Shown: one piece after another, positions 1 to 8,300 of the stretch | How positions within the stretch are numbered: the first letter of the stretch is position 1 | Layout of the letters: each line of letters begins with the position of its first letter | Assembly: GCA_016207285.1 (NCBI GenBank) | Contig: JACQPW010000088.1 | Coordinates: forward strand, 1-28,266 | DNA length: 28,266 bases | Source: Candidatus Kerfeldbacteria bacterium | Lineage (GTDB): Bacteria; Patescibacteriota; Patescibacteriia; UBA9570 | Direction of reading: 5' to 3' | Translations under genes and position numbers: made by a program | The notes under the pieces: generated by a model | What the model saw: the letters and a program-made list of their open reading frames with translations, nothing else | The model's database searches: none | Told to the model about the DNA's origin: nothing

Positions 1-1115
1 TGTTTATTGAGAATACAAAATTCGGCTTTGCGTAAGCCCGTGCAGCCAAACAGATCATGAGATGATTCGCAAGATGTGGAATACGTGAGATTAGTACAGC
101 CATACGATGTGGATGAAAACAGCGCATGATTGTTTCGGTAATTACCCCAGTACTCATAACACAATTCGTTTTCTTCGGTGTAATTAATATCGTAACAATC
201 CTTTAAGTCAATCACTTGCGCCGCATAACTGGTGTTTTCCACTTTACTCACATCAAAACAGTTGTGAGCGTTGTGTGACTCATTAATATAGTTGCCACTG
301 ACAGTTTCATTTTTAATACCGGCCATGAAATGATGCGGTGTTTTCATCAATACTTTTTCAAATTCTATTTGTAATTGAGCAAATTGCTTTGGGTCCGTTA
401 AATTGAGTTGTTGGCGGTAACGAGTATATTCACTCTCGGTGAGCTGTTTGTTAAAGACCATGTAAGCAGCGTTACGTAAGCCAGCCGAACCAATACAATC
501 ATGACTGGTTTTGACATCGAAGCACATTAGTAAATCGCGCGAGTCAAAACAGTCCTGACACCATTGGCAATGGTACAAGCGCTCACTAGTGATGCATTCA
601 TAACATAACTCACATTCGCGGATCAGTAAGGAATCGACACATTGTTTAGAATGGTACGGTGAACCATACAGACAATCTTCAATCACAATTGAGCCAAAAC
701 ACAAGTAGGAATTTTTTACATCACCAACGTAGTTACAGTAATTAGAGTTTTCTGATCGCACCGAATATAAATTAATGGTCGGTGCGGTTTTGTCTAAGGC
801 ATGCCATTGTTCAAAAAACGGTTTGGTCCAGTCAATCTCCCGACCATACTCACGGGCATCCCAGTTGTCGGCGCGATAACAGGTTTGGCAGTAGACAGTG
901 TAACCGCAATTAGGATGGTGGCGACTAATCATCTGTTTGCCGCATTTAGCACATTTACTCGGATACAAACTGCGTTCATTGCGCCAGGCCATGCGGCGTT
1001 GGGTACGGCAATCCGGACAGTGCGTCGGCTCCGGCACATTTAAGCGTTTATAAAACTCCTGATCACGATCTTCGATCCGGAAGGTTTTATTACATTGGGT
1101 ACATGGTTGGTTCAT
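1..1115 (-). CDS. Cysteine-rich zinc-ribbon protein (3' end cut by window edge)
   Basis: An open frame of 371 codons runs from ATG 1115 off the left edge without a stop, so the C-terminus is missing. Residues 1-80 hold two zinc ribbons: Cys5/Cys8 with Cys33/Cys36, and Cys55/Cys58 with Cys76/Cys79. The first (PCTQCNKTF ... EFY ... HCPDCR) resembles the zf-trcl 'probable zinc-ribbon' domain. The rest is rich in Cys, Asn, Tyr and Ser in a loose repeat (for example CELCYECI, CQWCQDCFD, SHDCIGSAGLRN). The frame stays open and the cysteine pattern continues to the edge, so this is real coding sequence. From memory, proteins of this build are common in Patescibacteria and are often misnamed 'CaiB/BaiF family'; no biochemical role is known to me. 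Metal binding is likely; nucleic-acid binding is only a guess. The gene is divergent from secG and has its own promoter 9 nt from the ATG. Confidence 0.85.
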   Translation of the reverse strand, partial: MNQPCTQCNKTFRIEDRDQEFYKRLNVPEPTHCPDCRTQRRMAWRNERSLYPSKCAKCGKQMISRHHPNCGYTVYCQTCYRADNWDAREYGREIDWTKPFFEQWHALDKTAPTINLYSVRSENSNYCNYVGDVKNSYLCFGSIVIEDCLYGSPYHSKQCVDSLLIRECELCYECITSERLYHCQWCQDCFDSRDLLMCFDVKTSHDCIGSAGLRNAAYMVFNKQLTESEYTRYRQQLNLTDPKQFAQLQIEFEKVLMKTPHHFMAGIKNETVSGNYINESHNAHNCFDVSKVENTSYAAQVIDLKDCYDINYTEENELCYEYWGNYRNNHALFSSTSYGCTNLTYSTSCESSHDLFGCTGLRKAEFCILNK

Positions 1116-1124
1116 CTGACATCT

Positions 1125-1153
1125 ATCCTAAGGCCAGGCCAAAGCGCAGTCAA
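1125..1153 (-). promoter_or_regulatory. Sigma-70-like promoter of the zinc-ribbon gene
   Basis: On the minus strand TTGACT (1148-1153) is followed by a 17-nt spacer and TAGGAT (1125-1130), then 9 nt to ATG 1115. A start point 7 nt past the -10 box would leave a leader of about 1-3 nt, that is, an essentially leaderless mRNA. Spacing and geometry match the promoter at 25307-25335. AGGATAG could be read as a weak ribosome-binding site, but it is the -10 box in this reading. Confidence 0.6.
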
Positions 1154-1246
1154 ACGTGTTTATATTTTTTATAGAACAAATCCTAATAATAAACTAAGGT
1201 TAGATAAAATAATAAAAAAAAGATGTCTAGGATAGGTATACTACAC

Positions 1247-1340
1247 GACCTCTCCCTCTAGCTCCCTCTCCTTTTTGGAGAGGGAGAACATAAAGTTTGA
1301 TTCGCTCTCTCTCCTGAAAGGAGAGAGCTGGAGAGAGGTC
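1247..1340. repeat. GC-rich cloverleaf-like palindromic repeat, copy 1
   Basis: The outer arms begin GACCTCTCCC and end GAGAGAGGTC. Inside are two separate hairpins, CCCTCTCC-ttttt-GGAGAGGG and CTCTCTCC-tgaaa-GGAGAGAG. The fold is therefore a closed stem carrying two hairpins. The same design recurs at 5210-5268, 19791-19863 and 20407-20492; this copy is closest to the one at 20407-20492. It contains no ORF. It resembles REP/MITE-type intergenic elements that need a transposase in trans; no such gene is in the window. Confidence 0.8.
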
Positions 1341-1343
1341 GAA

Positions 1344-1372
1344 TTGACAATCTCTCCTTAATAAAGTAGTAT
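1344..1372 (+). promoter_or_regulatory. Promoter of the secG operon
   Basis: TTGACA (1344-1349), a 17-nt spacer and TAGTAT (1367-1372) form a near-consensus sigma-70 promoter. The ATG of secG lies 13 nt past the -10 box, so the predicted leader is only about 6-7 nt and contains no Shine-Dalgarno sequence. The -35 box starts 3 nt after the end of the palindromic repeat. Confidence 0.7.
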
Positions 1373-1385
1373 ACCAGCGCTATAT

Positions 1386-1610
1386 ATGAATCTCCCGTTG
1401 ATTCTCTCGATTGCACAACTGACCGTCGTTGTCCTGCTGGTAACAGCCGTGTTATTGCAGCAAAAAGGAGTTGGTCTGGGTTCCAGTTTCGGTGGTGGTG
1501 ATAGTGTGTTTACAACCCGGCGTGGTCCTGAAAAAGTCATTTTTAACGCCAGTATTGTTCTGTCGACTCTGTTTCTGGGGTTAGGCATCGCTGCCTTCCT
1601 CATTCAATAA
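1386..1610 (+). CDS. secG: Preprotein translocase subunit SecG
   Basis: A 74-residue protein of normal SecG length. SecG is the small auxiliary subunit of the SecYEG channel in the cytoplasmic membrane and helps SecA-driven export. There are two membrane segments (about residues 4-24 and 51-72) joined by the diagnostic loop: LLQQKGVGLG, a Gly-rich stretch SSFGGGDS, then TTRRGPEK. The start at 1386 is the first ATG after a strong promoter and has almost no leader. It opens an operon with the solute-binding protein (31-nt gap) and RNase J. With two multi-kilobase secreted proteins downstream, export capacity is clearly needed, although that link is inference. Confidence 0.93.
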   Translation: MNLPLILSIAQLTVVVLLVTAVLLQQKGVGLGSSFGGGDSVFTTRRGPEKVIFNASIVLSTLFLGLGIAAFLIQ

Positions 1611-1632
1611 CCTCGTATTTCCCAATTAGTAT
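1603..1632 (+). promoter_or_regulatory. Possible internal promoter before the solute-binding protein gene
   Basis: TAGTAT (1627-1632) lies exactly 9 nt before ATG 1642, the same geometry as two stronger promoters here. The -35 candidate TTCAAT (1603-1608, 18-nt spacer) is poor and overlaps the end of secG. It may give extra, leaderless transcripts of the downstream genes. Confidence 0.3.
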
Positions 1633-1641
1633 TAAGTATCT

Positions 1642-3390
1642 ATGCCTGAAGACCGTCGTTCGGGATTGGTGCTGGGTGTTGCCCGGCGTAAATTGCCATC
1701 CCTAGCCCAATTACGTTATATCAACAACTTACTCACTAATCGTGAACGCATCACGGTGTTTGTTAGTTCTGTGGTATTACTAGCGGCAGTCATCTGGCTG
1801 GGTACGTATCATTATCTATCGACTACACATGCTGTACCAGATTACGGTGGAGAATACAGCGAAGCGATTGTCGGACACCCTCAATATGTAAACCCCATTT
1901 TGGCGCAAACCAATGATGTTGATATGGATCTGACACTCTTGCTGTTTTCTGGACTGTTCCGTCGTACTAAGGATCAAAAATTAGAACCGGATTTAGTAAC
2001 GGACTACACTATCTCTGATGATCAGTTGACGTACACGTTTTTTATTCGGCGTGATGCCAAATGGCATGATGGTGAACCACTGACGGCTAGTGATGTCTTG
2101 TTTACGATTGAAGCTATTCAGGATCCCAACTATCAAAGTCCGCTGGAAACCAGTTTACGTGGTGTGAAAGCTAAACAAATTGATGAGTACACAGTCCAGT
2201 TAACGTTAACAGAGCCGTTTGCGCCGTTTTTGTCTAGCTTGACCTTTGGTATTTTGCCACAACATATTTGGTACGATGCCTACAAAGTGTCGTCACAGAA
2301 TATTACCTTATCTGAATACAATATTCGTCCGGTGGGGTCTGGTCCATTTATGTTTGATACCTTAGTGAAGGATGCAACTGGTGTTTTAAAATCCTATACC
2401 TTAGTTCCATTCGCAGATTACTATGGCCACAAACCATATCTAGATAAGCTGTCTTTCTATTTTTATACGGACTTGAATACAGCCTTGGGTGCACTGCAAA
2501 AGCAAAAGGTCACCGGGCTTGGTTTTATCACCCCAGAACAAAAAACCATCTTGCAAAAAGATACCAATAGTCTGAACTATTATCGTTTACAGTTACCACA
2601 ATATACTGCCATTTTTTTCAATCAGAAACATTCCGATGTCTTAGCAACCGATGCTGTACGCCAAGCCTTAGTCTGGGGAGTAGATCGTACTACCATCATC
2701 AATGATGCCCTGAAAGGGGAGGGCGAACCACTCTATACCCCCATTCTACCGGGCTATCTTGGGTATAATGCTGAGGTAGAGAAATATGGTTTTGATATCG
2801 AAAAAGGTAAACAGATTTTGGAAGAGGCCGGCTGGACAATTCCAGAAGGTGAACAATACCGCAAGAAAGATGACCAAGTGTTAGAATTTGGCCTGGCCAC
2901 TGTGAATCAACCAGAATTTTTATCGATGTTGAAGGTGCTACAAGATAATTGGACAGCGATGGGTATCAAGGTGAATGTGAACGTCTATGAACCAGCCGAT
3001 ATTCAAGATAAAATCATCAAGCCGCGTGATTATGAAGCGCTGTTATTTGGTGCCATCATCGGTAGTGATCCTGACCCCTACGCCTTTTGGCACTCCACTC
3101 AAATGGAACACCCCGGGTTAGCCTTAGCGGTTTTTTACCAAAAGAATATAGATGATTTATTAGAGACCGCTCGTAAAACGAGTGATGAAGAACAACGCCG
3201 CTTAAAATATTTTAACTTTCAGAATATCTTGGCTGAAGAGACTCCAGCTATTATCCTGTACAACCCGTATTATACGTATGCAATGACTAAAGACGTCAAA
3301 GGCGTCGATTCACAATATATTTCATTACCGTCTGATCGGTTTGCCGACATTCTCAATTGGCATATCAAAACAGACCGGATTAAAAACTAA
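1642..3390 (+). CDS. Membrane-anchored family 5 extracellular solute-binding protein (peptide/nickel type)
   Basis: A 582-residue protein of the SBP_bac_5 family, which binds oligopeptides or similar ligands for ABC importers. The N-terminus is a basic cytoplasmic tail (about 36 residues), then a membrane segment at about 37-59 ending in WLGTYHYLS. There is no lipobox cysteine, so it is held by an uncleaved anchor instead of a lipid. Family features follow: GGEYSEAIVGHPQYVNPI near 69-86, the AKWHDGEPLTASDVLFTIEA motif, RPVGSGPFMF, DAVRQALVWGVDR, and a C-terminal SDPDPYAFWHS. No permease or ATPase gene is present, so either it borrows a remote transporter or it serves another role. It follows secG by 31 nt and ends 6 nt before RNase J. 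The ligand cannot be told from sequence. Confidence 0.9.
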   Translation: MPEDRRSGLVLGVARRKLPSLAQLRYINNLLTNRERITVFVSSVVLLAAVIWLGTYHYLSTTHAVPDYGGEYSEAIVGHPQYVNPILAQTNDVDMDLTLLLFSGLFRRTKDQKLEPDLVTDYTISDDQLTYTFFIRRDAKWHDGEPLTASDVLFTIEAIQDPNYQSPLETSLRGVKAKQIDEYTVQLTLTEPFAPFLSSLTFGILPQHIWYDAYKVSSQNITLSEYNIRPVGSGPFMFDTLVKDATGVLKSYTLVPFADYYGHKPYLDKLSFYFYTDLNTALGALQKQKVTGLGFITPEQKTILQKDTNSLNYYRLQLPQYTAIFFNQKHSDVLATDAVRQALVWGVDRTTIINDALKGEGEPLYTPILPGYLGYNAEVEKYGFDIEKGKQILEEAGWTIPEGEQYRKKDDQVLEFGLATVNQPEFLSMLKVLQDNWTAMGIKVNVNVYEPADIQDKIIKPRDYEALLFGAIIGSDPDPYAFWHSTQMEHPGLALAVFYQKNIDDLLETARKTSDEEQRRLKYFNFQNILAEETPAIILYNPYYTYAMTKDVKGVDSQYISLPSDRFADILNWHIKTDRIKN

Positions 3391-3396
3391 TACATT

Positions 3397-5199
3397 ATGA
3401 TGCAACAGCATTCACAGAATTTTCCGTTCAAACGGAAACCCCGCACGATTCAACGCACCGTCAACCGCGCCAATGGTGCCAGCCGTCCGGTGCTCACTAA
3501 GCCAGCTTTAGCGCCGATGCCGATGGGCGTAGGCAAACATAAGTTACGCGTCGCCATCGTGGGCGGAGCCGAAGAAGTCGGTCGCAACATGACCATGGTT
3601 GAATATGGTAAAGATATTATTTTGATTGACTGTGGCTTGCAGTTTCCAGAAGAAGATCAACCAGGGATTGATTATATTATTCCCAACGTCTCTTACTTAA
3701 AAGGGCGGGAGAAAGATCTCAAAGCCATTATCATTACGCATGGTCATTATGATCATATCGGAGGCATTCCGCATTTATCACCGATCTTGCATCATCCACC
3801 GATTTATGGAACCAAACTGACCAATGGTATTATCAATAAACGCCAAGAAGATTTTCCAGATAAAGGTCGCATCGATTTACGTGAAATTAACGTCGATCAG
3901 CCGTTACAACTGGGTATCTTTACGGTGGAGTTTTTCCGGGTGAACCATAATATTCCGGATTGTGTTGGGATCATTGTCCACACCCCAGAAGGCACCTTAG
4001 TGCATACGGGTGATTTCAAGTTTGACTTGATGCCGATTATGGATGAAGTGACTGATTTTGCTAAAATTGCCAACTTAGGTAAACAAGGCGTTTTGGCATT
4101 GATGTCTGATTCCACTAATGCACCGTCACCTGGACACCAGATTTCTGAAAGCGTTATCGGCTTTACCTTAGATGATATCTTTCGCAAAGCACATGGTCGG
4201 ATTATTGTTGGAACCTTTGCGTCGTTGTTGAATCGTTTGCAGCAGGTCATTTGGGTGTCCGAAAAATACGGTCGCAAAGTGGTGATCGAGGGGTTTAGCA
4301 TGAAGAGCAATATCGAAATTGCTAAGCAGCTCGGCTATTTGAAAGTGAATGCCAAAACGATCATTACTCCGCAAGAAGCAGTACGGTTGCCGGATGATAA
4401 GGTCACGGTCATGTGTACCGGTGCGCAAGGGGAGAGTAATGCTGCGTTGATGCGTATTGCCACCCGTGAACATCGTTTCTTCCGCATTCAAAAAGGGGAT
4501 ACAGTGATTTTCTCGTCATCAGTGATTCCTGGTAATGAACGCACTGTCCAACGGTTAAAGGATACGCTCTTAAAAGAAGGAGCCCGAGTGATCCATTATG
4601 AAATGATGGATGTACACGCTGGTGGTCATGCCAAAGCCGAAGACTTAAAATTATTGTTCCGGTTGCTCAATCCTAAATACATTATTCCCGTAGAAGGTAA
4701 CCGCTTCTTGCTAGAAGCATCTAAACAAGTTGCGATGGAAGTGCAATGGCCTGAAGAGCATGTGTTTGTGACGACCAACGGTCAGATTATGGAATTCTCC
4801 GGTGGCGAAGGACATTTGACCAAAGAAAAAATTCCGTCTGATTACGTGATGGTAGATGGTTTAGGCGTGGGTGATGTGCAAGAAGTGGTGTTGCGCGATC
4901 GCCAACTGATGAGTGAAGATGGTATGTTTGTGATTATCGTCACCATTAAAACACAGACTGGTGAATTGATCGGTACTCCAGACATTATTTCCCGTGGCTT
5001 TGTGTACATGAAAGATGCTAAGCATCTCATTGATGAAGCGCGTGATAAAGTGAAACGGATTTGTGACAATAAAAATCCGGACAGTGGTGCCGTGAACACG
5101 CAATTGATCAAAAATAAGTTGCGAGATGACATTGGACAATTCTTGTTTCAAAAAACCCAACGGCGGCCAATGATACTGCCCGTGGTGATTGAAGTGTAA
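3397..5199 (+). CDS. rnj: Ribonuclease J family metallo-beta-lactamase/beta-CASP nuclease
   Basis: A 600-residue protein of typical RNase J length, an exo/endoribonuclease for mRNA decay and RNA processing. After a basic tail of about 47 residues come the metallo-beta-lactamase motifs: THGHYDH (His115, His117, Asp119, His120), HNIPD (His184), HTGDFKFD (Asp206), then SDSTNA (237-242). The beta-CASP part has DVHAGGHAKAED (motif B His411). The C-terminal domain ends RRPMILPVVIEV, as usual. Oddities: the motif C position normally read PVHGE is PVEGN (Glu433 for His), and the usual TFASNIHR-type loop is TFASLLNR (Asn279 for His). ATG codons at 3397 and 3400 are both possible starts; there is no Shine-Dalgarno sequence, and the 6-nt gap to the gene before it suggests coupling. 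The palindromic element at 5210-5268 follows the stop. Confidence 0.92.
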   Translation: MMQQHSQNFPFKRKPRTIQRTVNRANGASRPVLTKPALAPMPMGVGKHKLRVAIVGGAEEVGRNMTMVEYGKDIILIDCGLQFPEEDQPGIDYIIPNVSYLKGREKDLKAIIITHGHYDHIGGIPHLSPILHHPPIYGTKLTNGIINKRQEDFPDKGRIDLREINVDQPLQLGIFTVEFFRVNHNIPDCVGIIVHTPEGTLVHTGDFKFDLMPIMDEVTDFAKIANLGKQGVLALMSDSTNAPSPGHQISESVIGFTLDDIFRKAHGRIIVGTFASLLNRLQQVIWVSEKYGRKVVIEGFSMKSNIEIAKQLGYLKVNAKTIITPQEAVRLPDDKVTVMCTGAQGESNAALMRIATREHRFFRIQKGDTVIFSSSVIPGNERTVQRLKDTLLKEGARVIHYEMMDVHAGGHAKAEDLKLLFRLLNPKYIIPVEGNRFLLEASKQVAMEVQWPEEHVFVTTNGQIMEFSGGEGHLTKEKIPSDYVMVDGLGVGDVQEVVLRDRQLMSEDGMFVIIVTIKTQTGELIGTPDIISRGFVYMKDAKHLIDEARDKVKRICDNKNPDSGAVNTQLIKNKLRDDIGQFLFQKTQRRPMILPVVIEV

Positions 5200-5209
5200 C
5201 CACATACAC

Positions 5210-5268
5210 CTACCCCGGTCGCCTCAGGCGACCACCCCTTCCTATTTCAGGAAGGGGGCAGGGGGTAG
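5210..5268. repeat. GC-rich cloverleaf-like palindromic repeat, copy 2; possible transcription end
   Basis: The closing stem is CTACCCC (5210-5216) with GGGGTAG (5262-5268). Inside are GGTCGCC-tca-GGCGACC (5217-5233) and CCCCTTCC-tatttca-GGAAGGGG (5235-5257). It starts 11 nt after the RNase J stop and no other terminator is visible, so it may end the secG operon. There is no T-run directly after it. Confidence 0.75.
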
Positions 5269-5297
5269 CTGTTGGTTTGAAGTGAGCTGTGGCGTGA

Positions 5298-5326
5298 TTG
5301 ACGTACTGCCTTTTTTTTGCTAGAAT
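5298..5326 (+). promoter_or_regulatory. Promoter of giant surface protein 1, with T8 tract in the spacer
   Basis: TTGACG (5298-5303), 17-nt spacer, TAGAAT (5321-5326). The spacer holds eight consecutive T (5311-5318). Six nt separate the -10 box from GTG 5333, so the expected transcription start is the start codon itself. The layout is superimposable on the promoter at 11424-11452: T8 starts 13 nt after the start of the -35 box and ends 2 nt before the -10 box in both. Confidence 0.75.
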
Positions 5327-5332
5327 TAGGCC

Positions 5333-8300
5333 GTGCCTAACCTCATGTATCGACATACGTCTTCTTTTTTACTGACTAGTGTGGTTGTTGTAGCCACTGT
5401 TTTTATTTTCGGTGTTCAACCAGCGTATGCGGTGGTGCGAACGTGGGACGGTGGTGGTAGCACGAACAACTGGACTGAAGACGCAAACTGGTCCGATAAT
5501 ACTGAGCCTGGCAGCGGCGATGTAGCCACGTTTGATGCCACTTCAACGAAAGCAGCGACGGTAGACGGCGTGATTAGCGTTGGCGGTATTGATATTAATG
5601 TTGGATATAGCGGGACTATCACTCAGTCAGCCCAAATCAGTGTTGGAAATTATAATTACGATCAAGCGGACGGAATATTTACTGGGGGAAGTGCGAGTAT
5701 TATTTTGACCGGAGATGCGGACTTCGTTCTTTCTGGTGGAACGTTTACCGCGACGAGTGGCACGACGACATTTCCTGATGAGTTTACCCACACTGCTGGG
5801 ACGTTCAATCACAACTCTGGAACCGTAAACATCACCGGATGGCTGACAATGGGTTTTCCTGCGGATGAGACGTTTAATACGGTCACACTCAACATGTGTA
5901 ACAGTTGTGAGTTGACAGTGTCAGGCGGAACAATGATTGTTCTTGGTGACCTTACCATTAATAATGGCGGAGTCATGTGGGGAACGGTTGAGGCAAGGGG
6001 AAACGTCACATGGGGTGCCGGATCAGACGCTCAAAATAACGGAGCAAATCTTCAAATTACAGGAACTGGGGATCAAACTCTTACCATGGGTGGAGCGATG
6101 GGATTCCGTGGGACTACAACGGTGAACAAAGCGAGTGGGAATGTCTACCTTGGTGCGAACTACTATACCGTTTCCGGAACTTTTGTTTTGACCAATGGTA
6201 CATTTTATACCCGCGACTCAGGGAATACGACGAACTATAGTTTTACACACGGGAACTACTCTCAAGGTGGTGGAATCTTCAATGGGGGATCGTCAACAGT
6301 AACTTTTGGAAGCTTCTCCGAGTTTACATTGTCTGGAGGAACGTATAATCAATCCAGCGGAACCACAACCTATGGTGGGGGAAACTGGACACACACTGCT
6401 GGTGGGACATTCAATCATAATTCTGGGACCTCCGTGATTGGATTGTCGCCGACATTTGATGTTATGGGTACCGAAACCTTCGGTTCTCTTACCATGAATG
6501 GAAGTAATAATGGAGCAAAAGTGATTACGAGTGGTGATACGTTGCTTGTAACGGGCACTTTTACGCTGAATGAGGGATTGATTAATACGGGTACGCTTGA
6601 AGTACAAGGTGATGTAACGATCGCATCAGGTTTTGATGGTGGATCAACGACGATGAAATTTTCAGGATCTGCTACTCAAAGTTTCACTCTTGCAAGTGCT
6701 GGGCTATTTAATGGCGATATTACTGTTAATAAATCCGGTGGAGCGGTGAACTTGGCTTCTGCGCTCACGATGGATGCGAGCAGTCAGGATTTAACGATTC
6801 AAGAAGGTACGTTTGATTTGAGTGGATTTGCGTTGAGTGTTACGGCGGGTGCGACTGAAACTATTATTGTTGAAACCGGTGGAAACCTTCAGCTTCAGGG
6901 TGGAGAAACGATCACAGCCGACAGCGCAAGTTATCCGCAATTGGATTCGGGTTCAACGGTTACATACGATGGCGCTTCTGGACCATACACGCTGAAGAAT
7001 TACACCTATCACCACCTCACCGTTGCAGGAGGTGCATCTTCCGTGTTTACGCTTGCGGCTAATGAATCGTTTGCGGGAAATGTAACGCTCACAACGGGTA
7101 TTTTGTCACAAGGCGGATTTACCATGGCGGTTGTAGGAACGTTTGCGAACAATTCGACATTGCGTCGTTTACAAATTGAAACATTCACCGGCACCATGGA
7201 CGTGGATTCCGGAACCGTGGAATACGTGGGTGATGGAGACGGGAGTGCGGAAACGATTACCATTACGGAGTTTGGCGTAACCGACTACTTTAACCTCAAG
7301 ATTAACGACGTAAACGTGACAAAAGATATATTTGCTCTTGGTGCTGCAACCGTCGTTGCAGGAACACTGCAGGTGACGAGTTCAGAATTTCAACAAGGCG
7401 CAAATGCTCTTACTCCGGCAGCGATTACGGTGGACGGCGGGACGCTCACTGGCGGATCATCCGCGATCACGGTAAGCGGTGCGGTGACGATTTCTGCCGG
7501 GACGTTTACCGGGACCACAAATACATTGTCTGTTTCTGGCGCGTGGACCCACACCGCTGGTGGAACATGGACGCATAATTCCGGAACAGTTGCATTGATA
7601 GGTGCCGCGGCAACGGCTGATGTTTCTACATCGGAAACTTTTAGTGCTCTGAATATTAACAAAACCGATGCAAATACATTGACCATTGGAACTGGTGATA
7701 CTCTTGTTGCTGTTGGAACTTTGACGCTCACGAACGGAACTTGGGGAACGGGTAATGTTGAAGCACAAGGAAACGTTGTTGTCGCCTCCACATGGGATGC
7801 TGCTGGAACCGGGACTCTTACGTTTGGAGGTTCCGGAACCCAGACCTTCGACCTCACCGGTGCGGAAGCTGCACTGGATAATCCGGTAACCATCAACAAG
7901 TCGGGCGGAAGCGTGACTCTCGCATCGGCCTATACCATGAATCACGCAAATGCGGATTTCACTCTCACGCTTGGAACGTTCAATACAGGAAATTACACAA
8001 TTACCACCGCGAGCGGAGCGGACATGGCAATCAACGGCGGGACATGGAATAGCGGATCATCAGTCCTCGATTACGATACAACGCTCACGATTGACGGGGG
8101 AACGTACAATGTCACGTCGTCCTCGGGACCGACAAACTTTACGACCTTCAATCTTTTGAGTGGTGCATTCAATGCCGGAGCATCCAACGCGTCGTTCTGG
8201 AGCCCTGTGACAATTTCCGGGGGAACGTTTACGGCTTCTTCGAGTAATATTTATATAAGAAGTTCCTGGACACACACCGCGGGCGGCACTTTTGTGCATA

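Larger units (their letters stand above)
1235..1375. repeat. 10-bp perfect inverted repeat enclosing the GC-rich palindromic element
   Basis: GGTATACTAC (1235-1244) is matched by its exact reverse complement GTAGTATACC (1366-1375). The pair encloses the palindromic element at 1247-1340. The right arm overlaps the -10 box of the secG promoter (TAGTAT, 1367-1372). It could be an older hairpin into which the element inserted, an operator, or the outermost arm of the element itself. Confidence 0.5.

Noticed and set aside
783..1043. Plus-strand 80-codon frame at 801-1043
   Set aside because: It is antisense to the zinc-ribbon gene, whose cysteine pattern and promoter show the minus strand is coding.
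1247..1340. tRNA or CRISPR repeat
   Set aside because: The element is cloverleaf-like but has no tRNA consensus (no T-loop, no anticodon arm), and copies are scattered, not arrayed with spacers.
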